The position numbers and the translations under genes were made by a program. Positions 5,426-5,873 of a stretch of DNA of 5,873 nt are shown here, in pieces. The notes under the pieces are model-generated. The model was not told the origin of the DNA and searched no databases. It worked only from the letters and a program-made list of their open reading frames with translations. Origin of the DNA: Bacillota bacterium (lineage in GTDB: Bacteria > Bacillota > Clostridia > DSM-8532); NCBI GenBank assembly GCA_023446675.1, contig JAEXPO010000272.1, positions 1 to 5,873 of the forward strand, given 5' to 3'. How positions within the stretch are numbered: the first letter of the stretch is position 1; every line of letters starts with the position of its first letter.

Positions 5426-5873
5426 ATGGAGAATTTATTGGCCTATATTCTTCTTTTCAGCGCGGTTATCGTAGTTATTTCCTTTTACGCAACGAATCTG
5501 ACAGGACTCAAGCCCAACAGAAACATTCTGTTATGTGTAACGTTGCCAGTCGGCTGTCATGACCACCCGGAGGTTTTGGCTGTTTTAAGGGCTTATAAAA
5601 GAGCAACCCAATGGTTTTTTCCGGCCTTGCTCCTGCTCTTTTTACCTGTTTTCCTGCTTCCTGATTCCATATCCCTTGTGTTCTCCTTTTATTTTTTGTG
5701 GATTGGTTTGACCCTGGCCGGCAATACGGTTCTCCTGGGACGTTACAATAAAAGGCTGCTGGCCCTGAAAGAAAAAAAGGGGTGGAAAACCGGAGAGGAA
5801 CGCATCGTCCGCGTTGACACGGAAGTGGTTCGTGTCAAGGATAAAATGCCCGTTTCAAAGCTCTGGTATATAC
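5426..5873 (+). CDS. membrane protein downstream of GntR gene, 5' part (runs off window)
   Basis: An open frame of 149 codons without a stop to the window end, starting at ATG 5426, with GGAGGG at 5414-5419 six bases ahead and two bases after the GntR stop. Three hydrophobic segments are visible: about residues 4-22, 63-79 and 82-104. Between the first two lies KPNRNILLCVTLPVGCHDHPEVLAVLRAYKR, which resembles the first cytoplasmic segment of DUF1648/DUF5808-type (SdpI-related) membrane proteins often paired with YtrA-type regulators. After segment three comes a basic, charged stretch (RYNKRLLALKEKKGW). The family assignment is from pattern memory only, the function is unknown, and the C-terminal part is not in the window. 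Confidence 0.75.
   Translation, partial: MENLLAYILLFSAVIVVISFYATNLTGLKPNRNILLCVTLPVGCHDHPEVLAVLRAYKRATQWFFPALLLLFLPVFLLPDSISLVFSFYFLWIGLTLAGNTVLLGRYNKRLLALKEKKGWKTGEERIVRVDTEVVRVKDKMPVSKLWYI

Noticed and set aside
1..5873. CRISPR arrays, tRNA or rRNA genes, insertion sequences
   Set aside because: No spaced repeat arrays, tRNA-like cloverleaf ends, rRNA-like segments or transposase frames were seen.

Overview
The window carries a vancomycin-resistance-type gene cluster of the D-Ala-D-Ser (VanG-like) class. It looks chromosomal and most likely comes from a Clostridia-type member of the Bacillota. The reasons are family resemblance to VanG-cluster proteins, strong AGGAG/GAGG ribosome-binding sites, AT-rich promoter gaps between moderately GC genes, and a downstream YtrA-type GntR/membrane-protein gene pair typical of that group. 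Species cannot be told from the sequence. All genes lie on the + strand.

Layout. (1) 2-517: 3' part of vanR, the OmpR-type response regulator; its 5' end and the vanRS promoter lie outside the window. (2) 477-1571: vanS, the sensor kinase, overlapping vanR and probably starting at TTG. (3) 1570-1774: a control region with a probable terminator beginning at the vanS stop, an AT-rich cluster of TAAGAA-like repeats (candidate VanR-P sites), a TATACT -10 box without a good -35, and a leader with a potential two-stem fold and a possible 17-codon upstream reading frame. (4) 1775-2845 vanG (D-Ala-D-Ser ligase), 2968-3747 vanXY (D,D-peptidase) and 3744-4940 vanT-like racemase, probably one regulated transcript. 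A 122-base A-rich gap with a 19-bp tandem repeat separates vanG from vanXY; vanXY and vanT overlap by 4 bases. (5) 4941-5030: a promoter whose TATAAT lies inside a 10-bp-arm palindrome (candidate GntR operator), then a 5' UTR hairpin. (6) 5031-5423: YtrA-type GntR regulator, and from 5426 past the window end a membrane protein, as a second, probably unrelated operon.

How the genes work together (family knowledge): VanS senses glycopeptide stress and phosphorylates VanR, which activates the resistance operon. The racemase supplies D-Ser, VanG joins D-Ala to D-Ser, and VanXY removes D-Ala-D-Ala and terminal D-Ala precursors. Peptidoglycan precursors then end in D-Ser and bind vancomycin weakly.

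The main departures from the textbook vanG cluster are a racemase with no membrane/serine-import domain, Ser388 at the position where I place the VanT Asn/alanine-racemase Tyr specificity residue, and no accessory vanY or vanW gene between vanS and vanG. I see no wholly new system. The best leads are regulatory: the vanS-vanG control region and the palindrome-embedded GntR promoter.
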